Source of the DNA: Adiantum capillus-veneris
Lineage: Eukaryota; Streptophyta; Polypodiopsida; Polypodiales; Pteridaceae
Direction: 5' to 3'
NCBI GenBank assembly: GCA_014529385.2
Contig: CM043956.1
Coordinates: 66,016,281 to 66,080,280, forward strand
DNA: 64,000 bases
Every line of letters starts with the position of its first letter. Positions within the stretch are counted from its first letter, which is position 1. Below are positions 45,740-58,584 of the stretch, one piece after another. The notes beneath the pieces were generated by a model. The model made no database searches, was not told the origin of the DNA, and saw only the letters and a list, made by a program, of their open reading frames with translations. The position numbers and the translations under genes were made by a program.

Positions 45740-46377
45740 TAATCCACACTTACAAGTTTTATTTTGACATCAAACATCAATTCTCTCCTAGTTACAAATA
45801 AATGCAACCTCGAGATGAATTGATAGAAAATGAATTTCGTTTACTATATGATCCAACATAGGCCCCAATCAAATAAAAAATGAGTCCCCAGAAATTTGGG
45901 TGCACTCTAGCAATACATCAGAGTCCCCTTACAATAGGATGCACTCCAATAGTACCTTGAAGTCCCCTTAGAGTAGGGTGCACTCCATTGAAGTGTTCAT
46001 AAAATTGACACACCTTTGTTTTTTTTATAAAAAGACTATATTAAATTATACAAATGTTGAAAGATACACACTAGAATAAAGAAAGCATCTTATGGCCATA
46101 TTTATTCAATGCTTTTGTGTTGACAAGTACACACCAAGGACATAATTTGTCTCAAAATCTTTGTACTGATTTACAATTGTGTTGTATGTATAGACTCTCT
46201 TATCTCTTGCATACAACCATCATACCAACCATGGAATTATTGTTCTCTACAAGAAGTTTTGAAGTTTCTCCGAAGTTTTCCTCCACATGTTTGGAAATAT
46301 AAGATATGTCCCAGGAATGTTCCACATCACCCTATATGGAGTGTCATAAAAAATTAAGGTACTGTTTGCATCCAAAT
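45740..46377. other. Spacer with short repeats
   Basis: Only a threefold phrase 'gggtgcactcca' / 'agtcccctta' (45900-45990) was noticed; no gene. Confidence 0.5.
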
Positions 46378-46829
46378 CCTCAAATATCACTCAAATTTTT
46401 ATGATAAACCCTTGTAAATCCTAACATGATATTTGGATTTTGGAAATTTTTGTTACTCATAAACACCTTGAACTTGGTATACTGCTCTGGAAAACATTTT
46501 TGTGTGATGTGTTGCACCCTTGTTAAGTTATAGCTACTCCATATCCATAGCTCAAAGTATTCAGCACAACAATCCAAAAAACTTTGTGCGTCTGGTCGCA
46601 CCACATGATAAACTTCATCTTTATCCTCCACAAGTCGCATGTGTTGAGCCCAAGCTGGCATAGAATCTCCATGTTTCAATTGAATTGTCTTGAGAAGTAA
46701 CCCCTCTAGATCCAAGATAAATACTCTTTTGATGTCATTGAAAGCAAGTGATAGGTGATAAGGAGGTGGTTGATTCCTTGAACAAGGTCTTGAATGAGGT
46801 TGGATGCGGAATTCAATAGTTTCCTTCAA
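46378..46829 (-). pseudogene. FCP1/NIF-type HAD phosphatase-like fragment
   Basis: A 149-codon minus-strand frame. Residues 35-50 read VFILDLEGLLLKTI, the position of the HAD catalytic loop (family pattern DxDxT), but the second Asp is Glu and the Thr is missing. Then VVRPDAQSFLDCC, ELWIWSSYNLTRV (FCP1-type 'RPG..FL...E..IWS') and VYHKNLSDI, where the frame stops at a TGA in the place where the family usually continues. Only the N-terminal two thirds of the domain are present. FCP1/SCP enzymes dephosphorylate RNA polymerase II tails or other phosphoproteins; this one is unlikely to be catalytic. It may be one exon of a larger decayed gene. Confidence 0.6.
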
Positions 46830-48419
46830 TTTATGTCAGCATATAGCCAATCCATTTTTTTGTAATGATTCTGAAATTAAAGAGCAAGAACACTTAATGC
46901 AAACACAATAATAGACATGAGTTTTACATTGTCTACCCTAAGGTTGTATTAGATACCAAAATACGTTGTTAGCGTGAAAACGACAAGGAAAACAAGTGCC
47001 TCTATAGCTCTGCATGAGTCACACCGTTGGAAAGAAACCCTGTATGACAATAGAAAACACCAAAGTCGAACACCTGTGAAGATGGGCGAGAAACAGCTCT
47101 AACTCAAACCATGACTAAAATTTTAGAAAACCGAGACCATGAAGACAAATCTTGTGTCATGAGGATCTCCGTAGAGCATCCATATGCTTCATTCTGATAA
47201 CCGACGAGAAAGTTACGAGCTTTTGAAGATGGAAGGTCTCTCAAAAGCTCCAAAAAACAAGTCTCTGTAAGCAAAAAAGGATGTGCAGGAAAATACAGCT
47301 ATTAAAGGGGGATTTTTTTGGTTCTTATCCCAAGGGATTTTCTCTCTCTTCTTAGCCGACTTCATTTCCCTCTTTAGGCACCTTTTTATTGGTCCATTTT
47401 TGGCCTTTTTTGGGTCAAAAATGAGCTGTCGGTCACTTTTTGACCAAGGCAAGTGGGGAAAGGGGATGTCCGACGGACCAAAAAAGTGGCCAGGCACCTA
47501 GGCAGCTGGTGTGGACTGAAAGTGGCACCCCCTCTCTCCCCCAAAGTCCACGAGCCCTCACAAGCAAGGCCAAGAAGCTCCATTAGCTCCTTTGATACAC
47601 CATTAGGGGTACCCACTCCCCCCCTTATACCCTACAATTTTCACATGCTCCCCCCCATGTGCAAACCTGAAATTTCTGTTTTGCCCCCAACTTGAGCCAT
47701 TTTCTCGGAGGCGTAGCGGGTGACCCCGACCACCAAGTATAGCGCCGTAAAGCATGGCTTGGAGCTTATTACCCCGGCTAACTCCATAAATTTCTAAACA
47801 TACCATTGCTAAAAAAACCATCAAGTCGGCCTACTTGCCGTCCTCCCACGTACATCCGTCGCCACTTTTTAAGTGAAAAACCATCCACTTTGAGTGTGTG
47901 TAACTTATGATGTCGAAGTCCGATTTGCAAGCTATCAAGCACGGCTAGGAATGCTCATTAGAAACTATTTTTTAAAATCTCGACCAGCCCAAAAATGAAC
48001 CAACAGCTTGACCAAAACCAAGCCTTTGTACAAGGTTTTTTACAAGGACACTTTCAAAGCTAGAAGCACTATGTACATATATATACATGAGGGTGGTCAA
48101 CAAGTTTTTTTGGCATCATTTATGGATTTTGTACTCATCCAAAAAATGCCTGACAACATCTATGATCTACTCATTAATAGAAAGAAAGTCAAATTAAAAG
48201 CCTGACCCTTTTTTATGCTACATTCTCTCTTAGTCTCAATACTATGGAGTTCAACTAGATTTAAGTCAACTAATAACTACTACTTGTTGTTAAAGGTATG
48301 CTTGAAGTACATAAGTCTTAACCAATGCTCTAGTGTAGAATGGGTATTTAGATCTCAAGGTATACCACTTATCCAAGCAAAGATCCATTTAGATATGGAA
48401 ACCCAATTTTTCTTAATAT
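46830..48419. other. Unassigned region, partly GC-richer
   Basis: 46960-47960 is richer in G and C than its surroundings and has short C runs (47620-47660), but overlapping frames on both strands look non-coding. It could be an old solo LTR; I could not find matching termini or a target duplication. Confidence 0.4.
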
Positions 48420-51344
48420 AAAGACATAGAGTGGACAAGTGGTGAATCCTGAGACCAAACCACTCATGCTACTAGGGATAATAGGTTGGACAAGTGGTGG
48501 ACCTTGAATGTAAACCCCCCATGTACAAAATATCATGGGTTTTGGGTATTTCAATGGAGCCTCGCATCTTGGAGACATGGTGGAGCTTACTTCTGTCCAT
48601 GTTTCAATGGAGCCTATCTTGGATAAATGGTGGATCATCATTCTCTCCATGTTTCAATGGATCCTACCTTGGACAAGTGGTAAACATTTGTTTCTCTCTA
48701 TGTTTGAATAGAGTTATCTTGGACAAGTGGTGGACCTTGGAACAAAACCCCCATTTAAAGAATGTCATGGGCATTACAAGTGGTGAGAAAAAATACTATT
48801 CAAGATATAACCTTATAGGTTGGACAAGTGGTGGACCTTAACACCCAATTCCTCTTAATATAATGTCATAGAGTGGACAAGTGGTGAATCATGAGACCAA
48901 ACTTACTAGGGATAATAGGTTAGACAAGTGGTGGACCTTGAATGTAAAAACCCCATGTACAAAATATCATGGTTTTAGGGTGTTTCAATGGAGCCTAGCA
49001 TCTTGGAGACATGGTAGATCTTGAGATTCTCCATGTTTGAATGGCACCTATCTTGGAAAAATGATGAAGCTAACTTCTTTCCATGTTTCAACGGAGCCTA
49101 GCTTTGACAAGTGGTGGACCTTTGCTTCTCTCTATGTTTGAATAGAGTTAGCCTGGACAAGCGGTGGACCTTGGAATGAAACCCCCATGTAAAACAAATC
49201 ATGGGCATTTCAAGTGGTGAAAAAGGATACCATTTAAGATATAACCTAATAGGTTGTACAAGTGGTGGACCTTAACACATAGTTCTTCTTAATATAATGA
49301 CATAGAGTGTACAAGTGGTGAATCTTGAGACCAAACCACTCGTGCTACTAGGGATAATAGGTTGGACAAGTGGTGGACCTTGAATGTAAACCTCTCATGT
49401 ACAAAATATTGTGGGCTTAGGGTACTTCAATGGGGCCTAGCTTGGAGACATGGTGGAGATTGCTTCTCTCCATGTTTCAATGGAACCTATCTTGTAGAAA
49501 TGGTGGAGCATCCTTCTCTCCATGTTTCAATGCAGCCTATCTTGGAAAAGTTTTGAACCTTTGCTTCTCTCCATGTTTCAATAGAGTTAGCTTGGACAAG
49601 TGGTGAATCTTGGAACAAAACCCCTTTGTAAAACATACCATGGGTATTACAAGTGATGGACAAAAAATATAATTCAAGATATAACCTTATAGGTTGGACA
49701 AGTGGTGAAGGATACCATTTAAGATGTAACCTTATATGTTGGACAAGTGGTCGACCTTAACACCCAGTTCTTCTTAATATAATGACATAGAGTGGATAAG
49801 TGATGAATCTTAAGACCAAACCACTCATACTACTAGGTATAATAGGTTAGACAAGTGGAGGACTTTGAATTTAAAAACCCCATGTACAAAATATCATGGT
49901 TTTAGGGTCTTTCAATGGAGCCTAGCATCTTGGAGACATGGTAGATCTTGATTCTCTCCATGTTTGAATTGCACCTATCTTGGAAAAATGATGAAGGCTA
50001 CTTTTTTCCATGTTTCAATGGAGCCTAGCTTTGACAAGTGGTGGACCTTTGCTTCTCTCTATGTTTGAATAGAGTTAGTCTGGACAAGTGGTGGACCTTG
50101 GAATGAAACCCTCATGTAAAACAAATCATGGGCATTTCAAGTGGTGAGAAAGGATACCATTTAAGATATAACCTTATAGGTTGGACAAGTGGTGGACCTT
50201 AACACATAGTTCTTCTTAATATAATGACATAGAGTGTACAAGTGGTGAATCTTGAGACCAAACCACTTGTGCTACTAGGGATAATAGGTTGGACAAGTGG
50301 TGGACCTTGAATGTAAACCCCTCATGTACAAAAATTTTGGATTTAGGGTATTTCAATGGAGCCTAGCTTGGAGACATGGTGGAGATTGCTTCTCTCCATG
50401 TTTCAATGGAACCTATCTTGTAGAAATGGTGGAGCATCCTTCTCTCCATGTTTCAATGCAGCCTATCTTAGACAAGTGGTGGACCTTTGCTTCTCTCTAT
50501 GTTTCAATAGAGTTAGCTTGGACAAGTGGTGAATCTTGGAGCAAAACCCCTTTGTAAAACATACCATGGGTATTACAAGTGATGGACAAAAAATATCATT
50601 CAAGATATAACCTTATAGGTTGGACAAGTGGTGGTGGACCTTGACAAGTGGTGAAGGATACCATTTAAAATGTAACCTTATAGGTTGGACAAGTGGTGCA
50701 CCTTAGTTCTTCTTAATATAATGACATAGAGTGGATAAGTGATGAATCTTAAGACCAAACCACTCATGCTACTAGGTATAATAGGTTACACAAGTGGTGG
50801 ACCTTGAATGTAAAAACCCCATGTACAAAATATCATGGTTATAGGGTGTTTCAATGGAGCCTAACATCTTGGAGACATGGTAGATCTTGATTCTCTCCAT
50901 GTTTGAATGGCACCTATCTTGGAAAAATGATGAAGGTTACTTCTTTCCATGTTTCAACGGAGCCTAGCTTTGACAAGTGGTGGACCTTTGCTTCTCTCTA
51001 TGTTTGAATAGAGTTATCTTGGACAAGTGGTGGACCTTGGAATGAAACCCCCATGTAAAACAAATCATGGGCATTTCAAGTGGTGAGAAAGGATACCATT
51101 TAAGATATAACCTTATAGGTTGGACGAGTGGTGGACCTTAACACATAGTTCTTCTTAATATAATGACATAGAGTGTACAAGTGATGAATCTTGAAACCAA
51201 ACCACTCGTGCTACTAGGGATAATAGGTTAGACAAGTGGTGGGCCTTGAAATAAAACCCACGATGTACAAAATATAATAGGTTTAGGGTATTTAAATGGG
51301 TCCTAGCTTGGAGACATGGTGGAGCTTGCTTCTCTCCATGTTTC
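48420..51344 (+). repeat. Degenerate tandem array, second direct block with higher-order period
   Basis: The phrase 'cttcttaatataatgacatagagtg' type recurs at about 48411, 48845, 49281, 49766, 50207, 50705 and 51150. Spacings alternate near 440 and 490 bp in the right half, giving a compound unit near 935 bp (49281 to 50207, 49766 to 50705, 50207 to 51150). Within each unit the small modules ttggacaagtggtggacctt and ctccatgtttcaatggagcc repeat. Frames are short and not conserved between units. Confidence 0.8.
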
Positions 51345-52289
51345 TCTAAGGTAGTTCCCAGTTTTTGAAACCTGAAAGATTGTATAAAGCTTAATCAAAC
51401 TGATATGATTATTGAAAAAGCAATGTAGAATTGTTCGACCATGGCAAAATTTTGTACTTTTGGAATCTTAAGCATAGCAAACCCCGGGCTAGAAATTCTC
51501 AGAACCGAATTCCGATAAAATCTAGAGAAGTTACCGGCTTTGAAAGGTTACACTAGGAATTAAATTAGTTAAGTAAAATTGGATGGTTTCAGTAATTATT
51601 ATTAATAAAGACTTTCTTATCCTAAGGTTCTAGAAATTACTGATATTTCCAATTTTCATCATTAAAAATCAGAGAAATTAGTAAAAATCGATTCTGGAAG
51701 TTGGGGGGGCTGTGTGGAGCTGTGTGGAACCTTCTAGGGACTCAAATAGCAGCAAGAGGGTCCATCTTCAGCCTGGGGACTGCTTGAACTACAAGCAACT
51801 GCCTTTTACAGCCTGTGAGAGCTTTGCCTTACAGCCTATGAGGCTCTTAGTCTGCCTTTTAGTTGCTTCACATTTTGGCAGACTCGGAGCCTTGACACAC
51901 TCTCTCTCATCTAGAGATACCGCTATGCAAAAACCACTAGAGATTAAGCTCTAGTTGATTAAATTAAACGATAACTAGCCTAATCCTTTTTAATTAGCAA
52001 GGCTAGATTAATCTATTTTCTTAATAAATTAACGATTAGGCTTATGTATACTAAAAAATCCTCTCTTAATTAAATATTCTCTGCTGAATGTTGTAATTAA
52101 GCTTAGGGTTATTAAGATAATTAGTGATTATATCATGTTAGGAATGAAATTATCTATATTAACCATAAATTAATGGGAAATATATTAATTAAGTTTATAT
52201 TATGTTGAGATAATTCTCAGAGCTGCATTGGACCATCATTAAGCTAGAAAAATCATCTTATAATTTTTTGAATAATTTTAATAATTAAA

Positions 52290-53500
52290 TTAGCAAAATT
52301 ACTTTTTTTTTGAGAAAAATAAAGGAGAAAATAATAAAATTGATTCAAATTATGTTAATCTCACATAATTAATTTACCTAACTATTTTATTAGAAATCCT
52401 TTTTTTTTAGAACAAATTAAAAGGATAAAATTAGCAAATTGATTTAAAATGCTCTGATCTATTTATCAGAGGTTAAATACATGCTAGGGAACATGTGATA
52501 ATTATGCTAACCTCAGATAACTAATTTACGTAATTACTTTAGCAGAATTACTCTATTTTTAGGACAAATTGAAAAGAGAAAATTAGTAAATTGATTCAAA
52601 ATGCTTTGAGTTATTTATCAAAGGTTACCAACATACTAGCAAACCCGTGGTAATTATGTTAACCTCCCATAATTAATTTACCTAATTACTTTAGCAAAAT
52701 TACTCTGTTTTTAGGACAAATTCAAAGGGAGAAATTAGCAAATTGATTCAAAATGATTTAAAGTATTTATTAGAGGTTAACTACATATTAGGAAACCGAT
52801 GATAATTGTGTTAAACTCAGATAATTAATTTACCTAATTACTTTAACGAAATTACTCTATTTTTAGGACAAATAAAAAGGGGAAAATTAGTAAATCAATT
52901 CAAAATGCTTTGAGTTATTTATCAAAGGTTAATGAAATGTTAGAAAACCCATCATAATTATGTTTACCTCAGATAATTAATTTACCTAAATACTTTAGTA
53001 GAATTACTTGTTTTTATGATAAATTAAAAGGGGAAAATTAGTAAATTGATTTAAAATGATTTGATTTATTTATCAGAGGTGAACCCGTCATAATTATGTT
53101 AACCTCAGATAATTACTTTACCTAATTATCTTAACAAAATTACACTATTTTTGGGATAATTTAAAAGGGAAAAATTAGTAAATTGATTCTAAATGTTTTG
53201 AGTTATTTATCAGAGGTTAATTACACCTTAGAGAAACCATGATAACTATTTTACCCGCACATAATTAGTTTACCTAATTATCCCATTGAAATTACATTAT
53301 TCGTGGGGAAAAATAAAAGGGATAAAATAGTAAATTAATCCAAAAACCTTTGATATAAATGTCAAAGATAGAAGACACCTTCAGGAATCCAGGATAAATA
53401 CCGCAATCTCAAATAAATAGTTTAAGTACTTATCTTGAATAAAAGTAACCAATTTTTCATATAAAAAAGAGAGAGGAAATTAGTAAATTAATTTATCTAA
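52290..53500 (+). repeat. 152-bp tandem repeat, about eight units
   Basis: The anchor phrase 'aatttacctaatta' occurs at about 52371, 52523, 52675, 52827, 52979, 53115, 53267 and 53418: exactly 152 bp apart except one 136-bp unit. Units share 'ttaggacaaattaaaagg', 'aaattagtaaattgatt' and 'ttatcagaggtta'. AT-rich and non-coding; it lies in the presumed leader of the LTR-type element. Confidence 0.9.
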
Positions 53501-53967
53501 TTACTAGATAAATAACGGAGGTCTAAAATCACTATTAAAGGGTGGGAAAATTACCTCAGCATAAATGGTTGGTATAACAAATTAGTATCAGTAAAATTCT
53601 GCCTAAAATAGACCATAAGTATAGGAGGGAAAGGTTATAAATCAAATTTATGAAAATTCCTAAAGATAGAATATATTCAATTACAATTTAGGGTGAGTAA
53701 TTCATTAGCCGATAGAAATTTATAATTTACTAAGGCTAAAATAGAATATAAACTAAGGGTAAACCTAGTTAAAGGGGCTTTCCAAATTAAATGGTAATTA
53801 TGGAAAATTACTTATAGCATAAAGAAGTTACAGGATGAATATCTCATCAAATTAACTATCAAGGACACCTACTTACTCCAAAAATCCTTATTTTTGGATA
53901 AAAAAGAAAAAAGAAGATTATTCAATTAAACTTCTAATTGATTAAGCCTTTTTATAAGACTGCCGAC

Positions 53968-54105
53968 ATGGCTCCAAAGAGAATGAGAGAAAAACCTCTT
54001 ACCGAGGAAGAGGATATTAGCAACAAAAGAAATAAAGTCACTAAGGACCATGAGGCTGGACCTAGCCATAGGCCGACGGAGGAAAGTTTGCAGGCTCTAG
54101 CCTAG
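53968..54105 (+). pseudogene. Possible gag start of the degenerate LTR element
   Basis: ATG at 53968 opens MAPKRMREKPLTEEEDI followed by a basic and acidic mixed stretch, stopping at TAG near 54105; the frame continues after it (QQMAEQSQVDL). Charged N-termini of this kind are common in plant gypsy gag proteins. Weak evidence. Confidence 0.35.
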
Positions 54106-55244
54106 CAGCAGATGGCCGAGCAGTCCCAGGTGGATCTCTATTTTGTTCAATTAAATCTTTTAAAGTTCATTTTTAAGTTAGCATTGCATACATAAGGAGT
54201 GAGTACGAATAGAAAAAGAAATAATTGACCAAAAACGGAGGGTAACTTCCAATGTGCATTGTTTGTAATGTAGGAAAGAATTGTTTCGGTTAAAACTGGT
54301 TGAATTAGGAAAGATATGATTGATCATCTTTAAGACAGCTTGTCTCAAGACACCTCCGATTCCTTGGTATATTTTGATGATAATTATTGGCTTTCGAGCC
54401 ACGAAAAAGTCGGTTACCTCCATAAACGATGAGTTTCTACTCCGTGTCATGTCTTGATGTTTCTACATAAGTTACGATACCGTTTTTTATCCTAGGAGAG
54501 CAACTGGTTTGGTGTATAGGCACCCGGAACCTTGGGTGGGGGTTTATCCACTCCGGATTATGAATAAGGAATGGGTGTTGTTTTTTCACCCTTAGGTGGT
54601 CCTCAGACAAGAAGAGTACTGGTCACGGTTATTATAGACAATGTTTTGATTGACAGTACCCTGTCTTAAGTTTAAAGATGTTTGTTTGCTAAAAGAATGT
54701 TTTCAATACTATTTTCAAGGGATGTTTTAATGAAATTTAGTTATGAAGGATAAAAGGAATCATTAGTTTAATTGTGATAAGAACGTGGTAGTAATTAAGT
54801 AACAAAAGAATCATGTGTGAGTGTGGGGTGGTAAGTGGGGATTGAGTAAGGTTGTCAATCATGGACGGGTGGACCTAATTAGTCAGGTAACTATCCATCC
54901 CTCCGCACTAAAACGTTTAGAAAACTTCTTCACTTGGAAGAGGAGTCCACCAGCGGCTATGTCCTCACATCTGTTAGGGGGGGAAAAGCGTTGGTTGAGG
55001 ATACCTTAGTCCAACTGTGGCAGCTATAGGGCCGAAATAGTTTTCTGGACTTTTAATACGTTGTCTCGTTCCCGCTGCAATATAGGACTAGGTCTTCTTC
55101 TAAAGCTATAGACCCAAGACATTGTCAATGGTAAAGGTCTATTCCTTGGATATTTCTTGTTTAGAGAGTCTAGTTTTTATCAGACCTAGAGACCTGTCAA
55201 GGATCCCATCCCGATCTTGGTATTGTCGGGTTGGGGATCTCACA
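54106..55244. other. 3' part of the degenerate LTR element
   Basis: No further coding motif recognised. The last 250 bp (55000-55244) look LTR-like, ending gatcttggtattgtcggg and ggggatctcaca. Confidence 0.4.
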
Positions 55245-55249
55245 GTTTC

Positions 55250-56180
55250 AATGAAGCCTATCTTGGAGAAATGGTGGAGCATCCTTCTCTCCATGTTTCA
55301 ATATAGCCTAGCTTGGACAAGTGGTGGACCTTTGCTTGTCTCTATGTTTCAGTAGAGTTAGCTTGGACAAATGGTGCACATTGAAACAAAACCCCCATGT
55401 AAAACATATCATGGGTATTTCAAGTTGTGAGAAAAAATACCATTTAAGATATAACCTTATAGGTTGGAGAAGTGGTGGACCTTAACACCGAATCCTTTTT
55501 AATACAATGAATAGAGTGGACAAGTGGTGAATCTTGAGACCAAACCTATCAAGCTAGTAGGGATACTAGGTTGGACAAGTGGTGGACCTTGAATGTACAT
55601 CCCCTATGTACAAAATATCATGGGTTAAGGGTGTTTCAATGGAGTCTAGCATATTAGAGACATGGTAGAGCTTGCTTCTCTCCATGTTTCAAGTGGTGGA
55701 CCTTCAATTATTTTCCCATACCTAGTTTAGACAACCCATACACTTTACAACTCTAAAGGTTGGACGAGTGCTGGAGCTTTGTTTATTTCCATGTTTTAAT
55801 GGATCCTAGCTTGGACAAGTGATGGACCTTGGAAAAAAGTCCCCACGTACAACATAGCTGAGGTTTTTCATGTTTTAATGGAAGATAGCTTGGACAAATG
55901 GTGGAGCTTGATTATCTCCATGTGTATTTTAGAACTAGCTTGGACAAGTGGTGGATCTTTGCTTTTCTACTCTTCATAATACAATGATGTATAGGTTGGT
56001 TACATGGTGAATCTTAAGGCCAAACCTCCCATCTTACTAGAGATGATAGGTTGGACAAGTGGTCAACCTTCTATCATTTCTCCATGCCTATAATTAGACA
56101 ATTAGTAGAACTAGCATCTTTCTATGTTGTCTAGAGCTGACCTTGGAGATGTAGTGTACCTTGCTACTCTCTTTCCTTGG
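55250..56180 (+). repeat. Degenerate tandem array, third direct block
   Basis: Continues the array after the insertion, with the same two modules and the 'gagtggacaagtggtgaatcttgagacc' type phrase at 55516. It fades out after about 56150. Confidence 0.75.
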
Positions 56181-57148
56181 TTAATTAGTTTGAAGACTCA
56201 TTATATATACTTGCTTAGATCTAAATACTAACTCATTAGTTAGGTTACAAGTAGGTATGTAATGTGTTATCCTCAAGGGACTTTGAATATTGAATAGTAA
56301 GAAAGTCAAGTGCTGGTTTGAAGATCTTTTGCTTACCTAGACTAAACTCTAACTCAATAATAAGTTTCTTAAGTTCCATGAATTGTCCTATCTAGGCTCC
56401 AAAAGAGTCTTAATTGTTTTGTTCTAGATTCTAACTTCCTTGATGGGGTAGAATCCTAGAAAAATGAGGCACTATAAGTTTTACCTTAGCTCAAATTGAT
56501 TTTCACTTAAACGAGACTGCAATTTGGCACTCTACTATCTTTGTCTGGATGGAGTTTAGCACTAGATACATAATAGTGATATTTAAGCTTCATGTCTCTT
56601 CACTTGATCAAGATATGAGACCATACTTTCAAGGTCACCACATGTCTTACCTAAACACCAATGTGAGACATGGGAGCAGGAAAGCCATCTGATATTTTTT
56701 TAAGGACTATTACATAGACAATCAATAACTTAGGTAAATAAAAAAGACTTGGATTTTTGACAATGAATAACTTAAGTAAAGCCAAAAAGACTTGGATCTT
56801 TGACAGTTTTTTTCAAACTAAAAAAGCACAATCTAATGCTAACAAAACTTCACAATTGAAAGTTTTGAACAAGAAAAAGATCAACAATCTTAATAAGAAG
56901 GATACTTTTCATTTCATTTGATGATTACAAATTAAAATAAAATCTCTCAAGAAATTGACAAACAAAAATGTAGGTGATTGCTTCATTTATTTTGAGCAAA
57001 AATATCAAAATCTCTATTGATTGAGCTCCATCTAGTAATATCCTTTGTAAGATTTTGTAGGAAGGAACAAAAATAAAGATTCGTTAGATACCATGCACAT
57101 GAGTGTTCAAGCATGTGTATCAAGAATATATGACATGGCACTAGTACC
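56181..57148. other. Spacer, no gene seen
   Basis: AT-rich; a local direct repeat 'aagacttggatctttgacag' type occurs twice near 56745-56805. No convincing frame. Confidence 0.5.
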
Positions 57149-58500
57149 TTAAGGTTGTTTTCTATCCAGCCTTAGAAGATTGTTCTCAGCTTTCACCTTA
57201 TTTATATAAGTCTTTGCTGTGGCTGCCTTCAAAACTCCTTTTGTGTTATAACCCAATTGCCTAGCTAAAGTGGTCAATTGTGATACCTTCATGCTTTCAA
57301 TGGGTGTACGCTCCTTTGCCAATATCTCTTGTACTTGGGATCTTCTCATTTCATTGCGTTGGCTTGTGTCACTTGCATCTTCAATGATAGTTTCACCTCT
57401 GTCACCTTTTGCAAGTGGTATTCTTCTTGTAAAGAACACCTTAGCTGACCAAACATCATTTTTCTGCTTCCAATACTCCATGATTTGCTTGTATTCACTA
57501 TCATTTGTCACTATAGGTTGTCCATAACGATTAGAAGAAATTAAATCACTCACATCTCTTCTCTCATCAAGATGAACAAGTATGGGAGTAGCTCCTCCAA
57601 GAGCATATGGTCAACCATCTTTTCAACATCAAATTGTGGTGGAAAAATGCAATTGTTTACTGGTGAAATACATCCCTTGTAAGTAGATTCATCAATAAGC
57701 ATTGTTCTTTGTGGATCACATTTTGGTTAGAGGCTTGAACATTGCCTCAACATTTGGATTGTTGGTCTAAACAATTTTTGAGTTTGAGCGGTGTAGCAAA
57801 CATCTTGTAACCAAATTCCAAAGAAAGGCAATGTATCCTCAGCTAAGTTTTTTAGTGCTCCAAGGATTTGATACACATTATTTCTAGTAGCTGTCAACCA
57901 AAATGCAACATTAAACCTCTGTAAAATAGTCTTCAAGAATTGGATGCAACCTGGCCTGAGTATAATATATCTTTTTGAATCCATTTTCACTGAGTTGTGG
58001 TGTGAGGATGGTTGAGGGGAACGTTTCAACAATAGACCATTTAAATAAATATAACTGTAAGCGTGGATTTCTCAACATCTACACTACATGAAGTAGTAGC
58101 AATTGGCAATAGCTCGTGAGTGGACTTTTCAATCTCTTTTGATGTATGTTGCATTTTTGAAGCATCGATTTATTGGTTCTCATTATTGCAAGCTTGCTCA
58201 ATTTTCACAACACTAGACTCTAGTATAGAAATATCATCCATCTTGGGCACTTCAGAAACCATAGAATCAATAGATTCTATAGTTGTTGATTGAACCATAG
58301 GAGCATTATCCATCCCAATTTGTGAATCAAAGAAAACACACACACAATTGGTATCTCAAAACTCACTAGAATTTAATTCACCATTTTGACATGTAGAACT
58401 CCTAGTAAGAAATTTATTTAAGGTAAAATCGTTGTTAGAATCCTTGCAACCATTTTCAGCATTGGTACACAAAACATCGCTTGTCTAAAATACAATCTAC
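57149..58500 (-). pseudogene. Decayed FCP1/NIF-type HAD phosphatase-like gene
   Basis: On the minus strand, in order: a Ser/acidic-rich N-terminal part (58500 to about 58070; VQSTTIESIDSMVSEVPKM, with TGA and TAA interruptions), a HAD domain (58060 to about 57600) with YIYLNGLLLKRSP at the catalytic-loop position (both Asp residues lost), RYIILRPGCIQFL, VAFWLTATRNNVYQIL and TMLIDESTYKGC (family 'LLIDDSP.K'), and a C-terminal tail (57553-57149) with SSNRYGQPIVTNDSEYK and a basic helical end. Frame changes lie near 58030, 57720 and 57615. The domain order matches plant FCP1-like proteins with a Gln-Pro motif after the HAD fold. Non-functional as it stands. Confidence 0.6.
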
Positions 58501-58584
58501 TAAAGCAACATTTTTCCATCCTACATTTTGTTAAAGATGAGTTCTTAAAGTGAAAACTAAAAGCCACAACTTGTTGAGAAAACA

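Larger units (their letters stand above)
51345..55244 (+). mobile_element. Degenerate LTR-type element inserted in the array
   Basis: Interrupts 'ctccatgtttcaatgg' of the array with a 5-bp duplication gtttc (51340-51344 and 55245-55249). It starts tctaagg (TG expected, so mutated) and ends ggggatctcaca, a common LTR end. The interior has 152-bp tandem repeats and a short gag-like start (53968). I could not align two LTRs, so one may be lost or diverged. Plus orientation is inferred from the gag-like frame. Confidence 0.65.

Noticed and set aside
42229-51954. Small plus-strand frames in the array (for example 42229-42504, 48494-48841, 50297-50557)
   Set aside because: Frames of repeat units with stops at different places in each unit; no conservation of reading frame.
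46378-58500. The two FCP1-like pieces as one inverted or tandem duplication
   Set aside because: They overlap the same part of the domain but differ strongly in sequence and are on the same strand, so they are separate paralogs rather than copies from the array inversion.
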